Source: Trichomonas vaginalis G3
Taxonomy: Eukaryota > Parabasalia > Trichomonadida > Trichomonadidae
DNA: 64,000 nucleotides
NCBI RefSeq assembly: GCF_026262505.1
Contig: NC_067203.1
Span: forward strand, 22,983,411 to 23,047,410
Reading direction: 5' to 3'
Shown here: piece by piece, positions 7,998 through 17,686 of the stretch
Position numbering within the stretch: the first letter of the stretch is position 1
How the letters are laid out: each line of letters opens with the position of its first letter
Made by a program: the position numbers and the translations under genes
Notes under the pieces: model-generated
What the model saw: the letters and a program-made list of their open reading frames with translations, nothing else
What the model was told of the DNA's origin: nothing
Databases searched by the model: none

Positions 7998-9524
7998 TTA
8001 TGGGATGCCATTAGCACGCACCTGAATGGCAAAGCAACAATCCCTCATAAATCCAATAAGTGGCTTTGGTACGTTTTCAGTTGCTAGTTCAATAGGTCCT
8101 TTAACAGACAATTTGTATGTTATTGGAGCAGTAGATGTTTGACCTTGCTGGAAGCAAAAGTCCACTTCTGTTGGAAAACCACATAAGAAATGTGTGTTGT
8201 CATAGCTATCCCATTTATGTTCCACACTACCATCATCCACCAATGACCTCATAACATCTTCATTAAATCCAATCATATCATTGTTTGTATTGCAAGCGTT
8301 CGCAACCATTTCATAAAATACAGGTCCATATGATTTTTCAGGTTCTGCAGGCATATTTCCATAAGCTCCCATGGAAAGCTGAAGATATTTAAACTTAGGG
8401 TTCTCAAAATTAACATAATAGTTGTCTTTCTTTCTAAATAGTGCCCAAATACTTTTAACATTAATAGGCGTATAAGCTGCTGTAAATGTTGCACTTGAAC
8501 TATCTGTATTCTTTGAGAATGAACCGTCCATAGGAATCCAATCCATAACTTTAACAGGAAAACATAAAGCCTCGTTTGTATAATGTTCTACAAGTTCTGT
8601 ATAAATGTTAGGGTCTAAAGAGAATGACTTTGGATGAATGAAACATTCATTAAAATCCATCTTTGTTCGAAATAGTTGCTGGGTTACAGTTGTAATAGTA
8701 ACTGTTCCACTAGCTTCTACTGCCTTCGTTATCATAGTGAATGGTTCATTCCATGGAACAAATTTATTTGTCGGTGGATTTGAATCTGAAGCAAATGCAA
8801 CTTTAAGAGTTGGATTGAAAGCAATGATATCATTTACAGATATAGATGTGCATTGTAAGGCGTCGCTACTGAACTTTACTTTAAGCTGAATGTTTCCTGC
8901 AAAAGCTGGAATAAATCGAATAGCTTCTAATGGAAGGAATCTTCTAACAGGAATTCTTAAACGAAGCTTAAAATCAAATGATTTTCCTGCTGTAATTGGA
9001 CCACTAACAATTTGTCCTGTTCTGCATGTTCCCGAATGACTCCATACATCTTCATGTCGAGTCTTTGAGAAAACATCTACTTTCTTTATTTGTTCGGTAG
9101 TTTGTGAGTTTGAAGTTATATATGCTTCTTCTCTTGCGTTGTCTTGAGAATATACGATACGACCATTTGCAAGGATTTGATATCCAGCAACTGCATAGAA
9201 AGCGTCATCGAAACCAATCCAAAATCCTGGTGGGTTTGTTTTATTGGAACCTGAACCAATTTCTTTATCTACAATAAATTGACCTTCCATTTTATACGTA
9301 ATGAATGTATTGTAAAGGTCCAACATATTTTCACCAGGAGGTGAGAGATTGAATGTTACCCATGTGTTATCTTTAGCAGTTCCAGGTTGTGATGGAATCT
9401 TTGCGTCAGAATATTTTCTATTAGTGTCACCAATTTGAACTGCATTGTCTATGATATCGAAATATGAGCGAATCTGATGAATATGCTCTGCTGGAGTAAA
9501 TTCGTTTAACTGTTCGTTCTGCAT
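7998..9524 (-). CDS. Major capsid protein, double jelly-roll type, 508 aa
   Basis: This is the likely main shell protein of a Maverick virion. Its length is normal for the family. Characteristic parts are TWVTFNLSPPGENMLDLYNT near residue 55, GFDDAFYAVAGYQILANG, and especially FDFKLRLRIPVRRFLPLEAI followed by PAFAGNIQLKVKF. These mark the end of the first jelly roll in Polinton-type capsid proteins. The protein at 44174-45814 has the same order of features (FDMIIPVNDLLAFQAF, then IILKYYVF) with little sequence identity. Assignment rests on pattern and length, not on a search. It heads a run of minus-strand structural genes, and the open frame looks whole. Confidence 0.7.
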   Translation of the reverse strand: MQNEQLNEFTPAEHIHQIRSYFDIIDNAVQIGDTNRKYSDAKIPSQPGTAKDNTWVTFNLSPPGENMLDLYNTFITYKMEGQFIVDKEIGSGSNKTNPPGFWIGFDDAFYAVAGYQILANGRIVYSQDNAREEAYITSNSQTTEQIKKVDVFSKTRHEDVWSHSGTCRTGQIVSGPITAGKSFDFKLRLRIPVRRFLPLEAIRFIPAFAGNIQLKVKFSSDALQCTSISVNDIIAFNPTLKVAFASDSNPPTNKFVPWNEPFTMITKAVEASGTVTITTVTQQLFRTKMDFNECFIHPKSFSLDPNIYTELVEHYTNEALCFPVKVMDWIPMDGSFSKNTDSSSATFTAAYTPINVKSIWALFRKKDNYYVNFENPKFKYLQLSMGAYGNMPAEPEKSYGPVFYEMVANACNTNNDMIGFNEDVMRSLVDDGSVEHKWDSYDNTHFLCGFPTEVDFCFQQGQTSTAPITYKLSVKGPIELATENVPKPLIGFMRDCCFAIQVRANGIP

Positions 9525-9551
9525 GTATTTACTTCGGATAAAAATATCTAT

Positions 9552-9977
9552 TTACTTCATTATTCTCACTCTTCTTCTTGGCATTCGTGGTGGAGGTTGT
9601 TTCTTGACATTTTCAATGAACTGTACATTCTCTTTTGTCTCAACTTCTTTCACTGGTGGGTCAGGGTTCTTTGACTCGGTTTGTTTTTCAATGAAATTCA
9701 CGAACTTTGCAATAAGCTCTTGGTTCGTTATTGAAAGTACATCTGGCTTCTTTTCTTCTTGTTCTATTGACTTTTCAGTTTGAATAGAAGGTTTTATATG
9801 GACTTCACCCTTGCCATACACCTTAATGTTGTCGCTTTCTGCATTCGCTAATGGAACCTTTCTTTTTCTTACGTATATTTTACCATCTTTACTCTGACTT
9901 ACGTAATAGAAAGGATGTTGTATTCCTCTTGCGTCATTTAATATAATAGACTCTCGTTCTGATTTTGACAAGCTCAT
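9552..9977 (-). CDS. Capsid-linked basic protein, 141 aa
   Basis: The N-terminal domain (FYYVSQSKDGKIYVRKRKVPL) resembles that of the protein at 7173-7415. A middle helical stretch (TNQELIAKFVNFIEKQ) and a basic proline-rich end (PPPRMPRRRVRIMK) follow. It sits just upstream of the capsid gene on the same strand with a 27-bp gap, and diverges from the gene at 10024. The arginine-rich tail suggests contact with packaged DNA. Function is inferred from context only. Confidence 0.5.
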   Translation of the reverse strand: MSLSKSERESIILNDARGIQHPFYYVSQSKDGKIYVRKRKVPLANAESDNIKVYGKGEVHIKPSIQTEKSIEQEEKKPDVLSITNQELIAKFVNFIEKQTESKNPDPPVKEVETKENVQFIENVKKQPPPRMPRRRVRIMK

Positions 9978-10023
9978 TTTACATCGGTTAAAGTTTTAAT
10001 TTTGTTTTTTTATCTGCAGTCAA

Positions 10024-10365
10024 ATGACTCAGACAAGCCCTACGGACAAGACCCAAGGGGTCATAGATGTTGAAGCATTGAAGAAAGAAATTCGCGAGCA
10101 AATTTTATCCGAACTGAAGGAACAAAAACAAGAACAAAAGCCAGAGAGACCAAAGAGAAAACTTAGTGAAAAACAACTAGCTGCATTAGCTGCTGGAAGA
10201 CAAAAGAACCCACTGCTGGCGAAAAAGCTAGAGAAGAAGCTGAAGCAAAAGCTAAAGAAGCTGAAGCAAAGAAAGAGTAAATGGTTTATTTTTATCCGAA
10301 TTAAATGTATAGACAAATACCTTTATCTGTTGCGTTCAGTAGTGAAAACCCTGACGTCAAAATAA
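10024..10365 (+). CDS. Lysine-rich coiled-coil protein, about 113 aa
   Basis: The protein is highly charged. A helical segment (VEALKKEIREQILSELKEQ) is followed by RKLSEKQLAALAAGRQKNP, a motif I know from small basic proteins of PolB-type viruses, and a Lys/Leu repeat tail. The mRNA leader has TTTTTTTATCTGCAG just before the start. The end overlaps the start of the next gene at 10305, so the true C-terminus is uncertain. A DNA-condensing or scaffolding role is plausible. Confidence 0.45.
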   Translation: MTQTSPTDKTQGVIDVEALKKEIREQILSELKEQKQEQKPERPKRKLSEKQLAALAAGRQKNPLLAKKLEKKLKQKLKKLKQRKSKWFIFIRIKCIDKYLYLLRSVVKTLTSK

Positions 10366-11160
10366 AGGGGAACAGAGTAACGTTTAAGTTTCCAACAGAC
10401 TGGATTGTGAACATAAATGAAGAGAAGTACATTGGCATAACATCTATGTATATAACACGTGCTTTCAGAAAGGTTGACTTTATACTTCAAGTCGAGATAG
10501 AAAATGACGAACAGTCTTTAAGCGCCCAAAACATTCACATATACAAATACTTTAAAGACGATACAACATTGTTGCAATGTATGATTTCATTTAATGAAAT
10601 GTTCGAGAAAAAGTTTAACATTGAAGTACAAACTTTACAGCCTTTACGTGAGTTTCTTGCACAACTGAAAGAAGAAGGTAGTCAGCCACAACTTATAGAC
10701 TTTCATTATGAATTTAATGAAAATGAAGATGGAACTCATGACTGTCAGTTTGTTGTATTCTCACCATTCAATGAAGTAGCTAAAGAAAGAAAATCCATTA
10801 CGTATAAGATTTCAAATCTCTGAACCAAGTGATGATTTCAAGAATGTTTTCAATTATGATGCAATGCTTCCGAGGAAAAATGAATTTTCAAAGATTGTAA
10901 CACCTGGCATTTGGGATAGAAAGCAAGCTATATTATATTCAAACTTAAGTAAGGGAGTTGAAAATGAGTTCATTGGTCATACAAGAACTTCACCACTGCC
11001 AAATCCTAAATACTATAAATTAACTGGCTTCAATCGTGAGTTTTGGGTAGACATGTTCTCCACTCATGATCATAACTGCCCAGTGTTCTTACCTCCAGAC
11101 CATAAGGACTGTCTCTACATTGAAGCACAACTCTTAAACTCTACCATCGCAGTATTGTAA
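10305..11160 (+). pseudogene. Capsid-associated protein, jelly-roll-like
   Basis: This is a beta-rich structural-type protein. It contains VTFKFPTDWIVNINEEKYIG, HYEFNENEDGTHDCQFVVFS and, near the end, FNREFWVDMFSTHDHNCPVF. The first two match, in order and spacing, YEYPRHWVEYVGGEKAIE and YNFETNSIDFKVIS of the protein at 25978, so the two loci are probably paralogous. A minor capsid or vertex role is inferred. The leader TTTTTATCCGAATTAAATG matches other Maverick leaders here. The gene looks broken, with about one break. Confidence 0.5.
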
Positions 11161-11170
11161 ATGACCACAT

Positions 11171-11195
11171 GGGCTTCGCCCTTGCCGCTAGCGGC
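11171..11195. other. Compound double hairpin, copy 1
   Basis: Two adjacent stem-loops, GGGCttcGCCC and GCCGCtaGCGGC, are separated by two bases. They lie between the convergent ends of the genes at 10305-11160 and 11242. Related structures occur at 14894-14919 and 26967-26991 with compensating stem changes. The site is GC-rich in AT-rich surroundings. Confidence 0.6.
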
Positions 11196-11241
11196 TTATT
11201 TTTATCATGAATGGTCTCATTGCTGACAAAAATAAATGACC

Positions 11242-14200
11242 TCAGAACTTCAACTTACGAATAAAGCTTGTTTTAGTCGTTATTGAGAAGTTAAACTTTT
11301 CAGCAAAGCAAGGACTAGAAGACTTACATAAGTCGAATGCAATCTCTTGACCATCATGAAGTGCTTTATATAACTTCATAACACTGAACTCAGAGTCTTT
11401 GTCAAATTTTCCTTGCGGAATCATTAAACCTTTATCTTCATCATAGAAACACTGAACAGAGTCAGGAAACATTTCATTAGCGGTTAAAGTAATAACATCT
11501 TGCTTCACGCCTTTCATTCTGCAGTGAAATGCAACTTCATTTAAATCATTCGTGAGTAAGTCTATGTAAGTCTTCTTTCCACAAAATATTGACTTGTATG
11601 CTAAACTTTGTTTTCCAGGTGTTATTTCTGCGAAGTCACTATGAAACTGACCAAGGTTTTTACCAATGAGAACTCTTCCATAACGTTTCTCAAACTCTTC
11701 AGCTAAACGAGGGATATCTTCATTGTAGAGATGCATACTGTCGGTGTCGCTATAAAAGATGTCCATTCCTAAGTCCTCAGCAGTACAGAATACTTCACAC
11801 ATTATTCTCTTCGACATTGATAGAATATTTACACCAAGTGGGCAAAAGTTAAAGTGTCTGCAAATGCTTTTCGTTAGCTTGAAAATAGTTTTATCTGAAC
11901 CATCCAAACCTTCGAACTTCACTATATGGTTGTAGTTTCTGATGGCATATCTTATAGCATCTTTGTCATTTACTATGGTTATTTTTGACTCAATAGGAGA
12001 TAGAATAGTTTTGCCATAAATACTGTTCAGAATGAGCTTTATATTTTCTTGCAAAGGATTTCCTTCTTTCTTATACTTTAACCTTAACTCAAACAACTTC
12101 TTTACTTCATCTCTTATTCTAATATCTCTGTTTCCATCGTAATAGTATCCTTGCAACACTTCACATTTGACACCTTGATATTTTATGAGGTCTTGTAATG
12201 TTATATGGTCAACATACATTAAACAGCAAGTGTTTGAACTTCTGGGAACGTTAAGTTCTGGATTTAGTTCAGGGTCACAAACTATTAAAGGAAAGTGTCT
12301 ATGTATTCCAATCTCTGTTATCTTAATGAGAACAAAGAAGCCAGACATAAACTTTTCACCAATGGGTTCCTTTTGGTCGTCATCGAATAAATGTCTCATG
12401 AGATACTCTGTGCTTAACATCTCATCCTTCAATACTTTTGGAATTCCTTCTAAAGTATACAATCTTGCTATAGCTGATGGATATAATGAAACAGCATCGA
12501 AGTCAGCAATGAGTTTCTTTTCGCTCTTTTGTTTCATGTTATCTGACAGCATACATCTTCCACCTTGAATGCATCTCGAAATAAATTCTCTTGGTTTATT
12601 TGAGAGGTCATAAAGATTTCCATTCGGGAAGTACACTCTGTTCTCAAACAATTTGTTAGCAATAGAACAAATACTAACGTAGTCATAAACGTTTAAATCA
12701 AATTCTTTCAATATGTCATTGCGGAACTTTACAAAACCTTCTCTTAAAATTCTTACATCTTGTTTGCAATAAAATGTGCTATATTTTTCTAAGTCGAAGT
12801 GGTTTTCATCTATTCTGCAACCTTTGATGGAATCTATGTTCTTCATGAATGTATTTGCATCCTGGATAAACTTACATGCTTCAGAAATGACACCAGTTCT
12901 GTTGTCATTTGCTAACAAAACACTGCTGTAGTAGTTGTATGGAAATACTTCTTTCGGTCCTGTTTGTAAGTTAAACATAGCAGGAAATAGTTTAAGCTTC
13001 TTATTTATAACACTGTAAGAGTCTTTTATAATAATTGCCCTTCCTTTATATAAACCAGTTATTTGCATTGTTCGTGAACCTTTAATGATGGGAGTTCCTT
13101 TCACTTCTGTCATGTGTCTTAAGATGAAGTTTATATCATAACTGAGGTTATGGAAATATATTAAACTCTTGTCAGGAAGTCGCTCCAAAAATTCTGTTGC
13201 ACAGTTCTGACCCCAAATGCTTTCACTCACTGAACCATCTTCATTGTCGTAACATATGTTAAAAGCTTTATGAAAGCCATCGGTACTACACTCAAAGTCA
13301 GCAAAGAAAACATGCTCAGGAATGAACTTGCACTTATTTTTATTTACTTCTTTTGACTCTGCTTTCTTCTTCAGTTGTACACAATACTTTGGAGCATATG
13401 TCAAATCTTTAAATGGTGCAAGGTTCTGTTTATATAAGTCAGTCGTATATGTGAAAAGTTCTCCATAAGAAATAGGTTCGAAATATTTGCACTCCCACAA
13501 TGTTTTCATAACATCCCATAGCGGTGTTAGTTCTATCATGCGAACTAATATTTATCATCTCTCTTTGTATATATTTTCATCTGTTTTTCAATGTTCATTC
13601 CACCACACTCCTTCAAGATTTCTATATAGTTGCGAATGAAATATGTTGTCATTGGTAATCTTTCGTTTAGCATGTAGTGGTCTTCAACAAGAAGTAAGTC
13701 AATAGTTCGAACAGTTTACATTCTTTTGGTATGTATCTCTTTATTTCATTATGTCTTGAGTCATTGAAATAACCAATGGTAACATTAAATGCTATACCTG
13801 TTGCGTCAGAAATTTCTTGTACTTTACTTTGAGGAAAGTCTCTAACACGAATGACTTCTCTCATGTGGTCAATAGTCTTCATCTACTCCAGCCTGAATGC
13901 AAGCATAAACGAAACAATTGTCTTCTGTCATAAGTGTTGCAGTTCTTTTGTTCAGTTCATTGAAGATTTGGTAGCGTTCAAGATTTATAGGTAATGTGCA
14001 AAGATACTTCCAGAACTGACCGCTTCTCTTCTTATAAAACTTCTTTTCACCATTATCTTTCCAAAAGCTTTCTATAAGTGCTGGGTTTCCTGTTTGCTTA
14101 AGAGCTTCCAAAATGGCTTTCTGGTCATTTGTCAGTGTGCTTTCATCTCTATATGGTCTCTTTTTTGGTTTGCCTTTCTTTACATCTGACATCGTTAAGC

Positions 14201-15086
14201 CTTCATATTCTGTTAAATCATACATCTTTATTTCGGTAAGATTCTTTATGTTTGTCAAGAAGAAGTCATAGTGCATTTCAACAATACCTGCAGCATTTGC
14301 TTCTATCTCTGATATAAAGTTCTCCTTCAAGAGCTGATGTAGTAGTGTTCCAATATTATTGAGGTTTAACGTAGAACATTCATACTTTCCACCAAGTTTA
14401 TAACATACCATCCATCTCTGTTGGGAGTTTATTTTAATCTTCTCTAAGAGTCTCATGAAAACCTTACCGAAATGTTTGTGTAAGTAGTCTCTGTTTGGTT
14501 CATCTAAAGCTTCGATGTTAAAGTCAATGAGTCTATTGCCTGACTTCACATTTCTCTTCCTATTCTCTTCATCTTTCTTTAACCATCTCTCACCTTCTTT
14601 TGGTTTGTCGTCAATGGAACGAATGACATCGTTAGCTTTACGAACTTGTTCTATAGCACTTTTAAACATCTCTCTTCTCTGTTGTTTCAGTGTGTCGTCT
14701 CTTCTTCTTGTTTCACCAACGTTTGCATTTGTTATGTCAAACATCTCTTGACGAACATCATGCGAAAGAGCTTTACGAGTATGACCAACGTTTGCATTTG
14801 TTATGTCAAACATTTCTCTTCTTACTTCATGAGGTACTGAACGTCTATGATATAAGTCAATAGCAACGTCATTTAAAGGAAATGCTATTGCATGGACTTC
14901 GTCCTCGCCGCGTTGCGGCTTTATGAACTCATGAATTCTATCATAATTTATTGCACCATTATAGTCTTTAATGAAGTCAGCGAGTGCTTTTTTGTTTGTT
15001 GCGTAATGCTTTGCAACATCTATGTTAGCTTCTGTAAGAAGTTGTTTTATTTCCGAGTGTTCTAACTTAGACAACTTCCGATACAT
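11242..15086 (-). pseudogene. Protein-primed family B DNA polymerase (Maverick pPolB)
   Basis: This is the replicative polymerase of the element. The catalytic part shows all key motifs: exonuclease sites FADFECS, FHNLSYDINFIL and YCKQDVRIL, palm motif A DFDAVSLYPS, motif B LILNSIYGKT and motif C YSDTDSMHLY, then the late MKGVKQD segment. The upstream part carries a repeated EMFDITNANVG unit, a basic linker and ENCF/DNCFVYACIQAG-type sequence that usually precedes the exonuclease in Maverick polymerases. Total length is normal for the class. The locus looks broken, with about two breaks, although the catalytic half is one long open frame. A double hairpin lies inside the upstream part. Confidence 0.85.
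14894..14919. other. Compound double hairpin, copy 2 (inside the polymerase gene)
   Basis: GGACttcGTCC and GCCGCgttGCGGC form two stems separated by three bases. Compared with 11171-11195, one stem pair has changed from G-C to A-T on both sides, keeping the fold. It lies within coding sequence of the polymerase upstream region. Confidence 0.55.
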
Positions 15087-15176
15087 CTTTAGTAGGAAAT
15101 AAAAAAAATATTTTTGAAAAAATTAGATTAGATTTTTTTAAGTTATTTTTCAAAATAATTTAATATTTTTATTATA

Positions 15177-15650
15177 ATGAAACACATGCAAGATTGCAAG
15201 TTCTTTTCATACAATGCTCTCGCTAATGCCATCAAGAATGAGTTCAATGGTGCTTCAAACGTTAATGTTATCTTTAACAAGAAGTTTGTGAAAGAATCTA
15301 AGTTTGGTCAGTATGTCAGACCATTAGCTATTGTCATTGACCGCAAACGTTATACTTCACAAGAGTTAGCAGTAGTTTTGAAACAAAAGAGTTTCTTCGT
15401 GAATGTCAAAGATACTCATTATACTGTCATAAAGAACTCTAACATTGACTTCTTCAGTATTGCTTTAAATCTTTCCGAACAGAAAGAATATAAGAAGGGT
15501 GAAACAAATGTGAAATATTATCCTTCATCTCTGAAGACAATAACGAACAAAAATGTTATACAGAAATTCTTACCAAAGGTTGAAGAAGCTTCTATTGACA
15601 TTGACGAAGGAAGTGAAATGGTTGAAGAAATAGACCCTGAAGCTATTTAA
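15177..15650 (+). CDS. Maverick protein of unknown function, 157 aa
   Basis: I do not recognise this protein. It appears globular with alternating helices and strands (FFSYNALANAIKNEFNG, YVRPLAIVIDRKRYTSQELA) and a short acidic tail (DIDEGSEMVEEIDPEAI). It diverges from the polymerase gene across about 90 bp of almost pure A/T, which probably holds both promoters. The stop codon is followed by GCAAAAATATATTTTT. A replication accessory role is possible from position. Confidence 0.5.
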   Translation: MKHMQDCKFFSYNALANAIKNEFNGASNVNVIFNKKFVKESKFGQYVRPLAIVIDRKRYTSQELAVVLKQKSFFVNVKDTHYTVIKNSNIDFFSIALNLSEQKEYKKGETNVKYYPSSLKTITNKNVIQKFLPKVEEASIDIDEGSEMVEEIDPEAI

Positions 15651-15668
15651 GCAAAAATATATTTTTGG

Positions 15669-15884
15669 TTAGTATTCATATGGATATTTTACAACAATTC
15701 CCCAATGTATAAACTTTTCATACGCTTTTTCATAAGCTTTATATACCTTCAGAAATTTTGCATAATCTTTAGAAGCATTTAGATATTGTTTAAATGCTTT
15801 GTATGTCTTCAGAAATTTTGCATAATCTTTTACATGTTGTTCGTTCTCTTCTTCTGTCATGAGTTCCGAATATTCTAAATTCAT
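15669..15884 (-). CDS. Short helical repeat protein, 71 aa
   Basis: The protein is built on a repeated helical unit: DYAKFLKTYKAFKQYLNAS is followed by DYAKFLKVYKAYEKAYEKF. Corresponding nucleotides are also repeated (AGAAATTTTGCATAATCTTT twice), so an internal duplication made it. It lies convergent to the gene ending at 15650. No function can be assigned. Confidence 0.4.
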   Translation of the reverse strand: MNLEYSELMTEEENEQHVKDYAKFLKTYKAFKQYLNASKDYAKFLKVYKAYEKAYEKFIHWGIVVKYPYEY

Positions 15885-15937
15885 GTTCTTTCATATGAGA
15901 TAAAATTTTATAAAAAAAATAAAATTAGCTTAGATTT

Positions 15938-16798
15938 TCATTCTTCCTCTTTGAAGTTATCGAAATACTCTGTTATTTTTTCCTTTAACAATGGTAAGTC
16001 TTCTTTGAATGTAAGTATTGTGCAACCTTTGATGTCATAGTGTGTTTGAGGAAGAGTATTTTTGACAATTTCCTTTATTTGCTCATTCGGTGTCATTGAA
16101 ATCGGTAAGTTTTCACAATAGAACCAGTTTCTGTCAGATTTGTAAATCTTAGCAAGGTCATAAAAGCTTTTGTTGTTTCTTCTGACTAAATGCAACATAA
16201 TCATATCTCTGTCTTCTTCATTTTCCATCTCTTCAGTATAAATCATATACTTATAGTTCTTTTCCTTTCCTTTTGGTACTGAACGCGGTATTCTTTTCTG
16301 TATGCTTTTGTCTTTGGATTCAATGACTTCATCTTTTGCTTGAAGTTTCTTTTCCATCTGTTCGCGTTCTTGTCTGTGAATTTCGTCAAGAAGTTTACAA
16401 ACATACCAAGCATAACGAGGTGAAGCCCACATTGCTACAGCATTTACAAGAAGTCTATGAACATAATATCCTCTCAAACCGTTTGGCAATTTTTCACGAT
16501 TTTCATAGAGTTTTGGCGACTGGGGTTTTTTACCTACTCGCTGTTCTTCACTGTTTTCAGAAAAAAGTATGTCTCGCTGTGCTTCATTTAATAGTTCAAT
16601 AGTGCTTTGGTTCCTAAACCAGTCTTTAGGAAGTTTAGTATCTGGAGCATAACATGCTGTCAAAATACTTTGCATTTGGTACATGTCATCTTTGACTGAA
16701 CGAATGAGACGTAACTGTTTGTTATATTGTATGTACTCGTATTCTTCATTTATGGCTTCATGGACTATAACTGTTGTTGTGTTCTCTGATGTTGTCAT
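15938..16798 (-). CDS. KilA-N/Bro-type DNA-binding protein, 286 aa
   Basis: The central part ends in YVHRLLVNAVAMWASPRYAWYVCKLLDEI, the hallmark helix pair of KilA-N domains (compare INYIAMWASPKYCIAVGKIM in the protein at 51238). A charged linker and a C-terminal domain (KNYKYMIYTEEM to the end) follow. KilA-N proteins are viral DNA-binding regulators. I chose the ATG at 16798 because the longer frame needs a TTG start inside a non-coding leader shared with two other genes. The stop is followed by the polymerase-side genes. Role as a transcriptional regulator is inferred. Confidence 0.6.
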   Translation of the reverse strand: MTTSENTTTVIVHEAINEEYEYIQYNKQLRLIRSVKDDMYQMQSILTACYAPDTKLPKDWFRNQSTIELLNEAQRDILFSENSEEQRVGKKPQSPKLYENREKLPNGLRGYYVHRLLVNAVAMWASPRYAWYVCKLLDEIHRQEREQMEKKLQAKDEVIESKDKSIQKRIPRSVPKGKEKNYKYMIYTEEMENEEDRDMIMLHLVRRNNKSFYDLAKIYKSDRNWFYCENLPISMTPNEQIKEIVKNTLPQTHYDIKGCTILTFKEDLPLLKEKITEYFDNFKEEE

Positions 16799-16850
16799 TA
16801 CTGTCTTTACATACAAAATAAAAAAATAAATAAAAATAAAATTAGCGTTA
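16799..16850 (-). promoter_or_regulatory. Shared A/T leader ending TATGTAAAGACAG
   Basis: Upstream of the KilA-N-type start lies a run of ATTTTTATTT-type sequence ending TTTTGTATGTAAAGACAG just before TAATG. Almost the same leader precedes genes at 51238 and 52744, and a variant precedes 18628. It is a candidate promoter and 5' leader for one expression class. Confidence 0.55.
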
Positions 16851-16904
16851 TTTTTTCTGAGATAAACACTATTTCTTCACAACATTAAATTTTATCTGTA
16901 TGAA

Positions 16905-17278
16905 ATGACTTTAAAAAGATTATTGACTGACTTCGAATACTATCTCATTGACGCACTGACAGACCCTCAAAACTGTGTTGAAAGTTCTTTAAGCTTTAAG
17001 ATTGAAGGTACGACGCATTTTGTCTTCACTTACGTATTGAAAGAATATGACCGTTATCATAACGAAGTGAATCAAACACTAATAAAATTTGTAGATAAAA
17101 ATTGGTTAACAATGAATATTTTAAACGTGAAGACCCAAACACTGCTGGAGATGATGAAGAATACAGACAAGTTATTGAAAAAAATAACGCAAGATTAGAT
17201 GCAATAGAAAAGAAGTTTAATGAATGTCTTACAAACACGTATGAATATCTTATGCGGTGGGAAGCTAGATGGAAATAA
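16905..17278 (+). pseudogene. Small helical Maverick protein
   Basis: I do not recognise this gene. It starts MTLKRLLTDFEYYLIDAL and encodes a mostly helical, charged protein ending near YEYLMRWEARWK. It diverges from the KilA-N-type gene with a 106-bp gap. The leader has TTTTATCTGTATGAAATG, like other Maverick leaders in the window. It looks broken, with about one break. Confidence 0.4.
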
Positions 17279-17317
17279 ATTTACGTCAAATATGCAATTT
17301 ATAAAATCTTATGTCGA

Positions 17318-17396
17318 CAGGCTACGTAGCACAGTGGTCTAAGGTGGTGTTATGGAGGGGTCAGAGTCTGTGGTTCGAACCGCGACAGCGCCGTAT
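17318..17396 (+). other. tRNA-like sequence with Pol III A and B boxes
   Basis: TAGCACAGTGG fits the tRNA A box and GGTTCGAACC fits the B box, about 40 bp apart, and a run ending in TTTT follows at the 3' side as expected for Pol III termination. A D-stem (CAC/GTG) and part of a T-arm can be drawn. The acceptor and anticodon stems do not pair convincingly. It is best called a degenerate or tRNA-derived Pol III unit sitting between Maverick genes. Confidence 0.4.
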
Positions 17397-17686
17397 TTTC
17401 TTATTTTCTTTGTTTGTCTTGTTTGTCGTGAATAAAAGTGTCATAAAAGTGCTCTATCTTCCACGGGAATAAATAAAAATTTACTTTATTTCTTCTTTAT
17501 TTCTTTGTTCCCGTGGAAGAAGGGTTTTGCTGTTTTTTCTCAGCCGAAATCAATGATTTTTTCATTTTTGGAATCCTTAGCGAATGAGGAATCTTTTCTC
17601 TCGTGGAAGCTTTGAACAAAAATAATGTTTAGGTGAAGAGGTGAGATCTCACCTGTTTTTTCACCTGTTTTTTCACCCCAGTTTTT
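17397..17686. promoter_or_regulatory. Gene-free stretch with an AGATCT palindrome (17640-17653)
   Basis: About 290 bp without a gene separate the tRNA-like unit from the convergent gene ending at 17687. It contains an imperfect inverted pair, TCTTCCACGGGAATAAA near 17457 and TTCCCGTGGAAGAAGG near 17507. It also holds the palindrome GGTGAGATCTCACC followed by two CACCTGTTTTTTCACC-like arms. Confidence 0.5.

Noticed and set aside
16799-16816. Proteins starting MYVKT at three genes
   Set aside because: These need a TTG start within a shared leader; the next ATG is the sensible eukaryotic start in each case.
17318-17396. Canonical functional tRNA
   Set aside because: Acceptor and anticodon stems do not pair, so only a tRNA-like Pol III unit is claimed.
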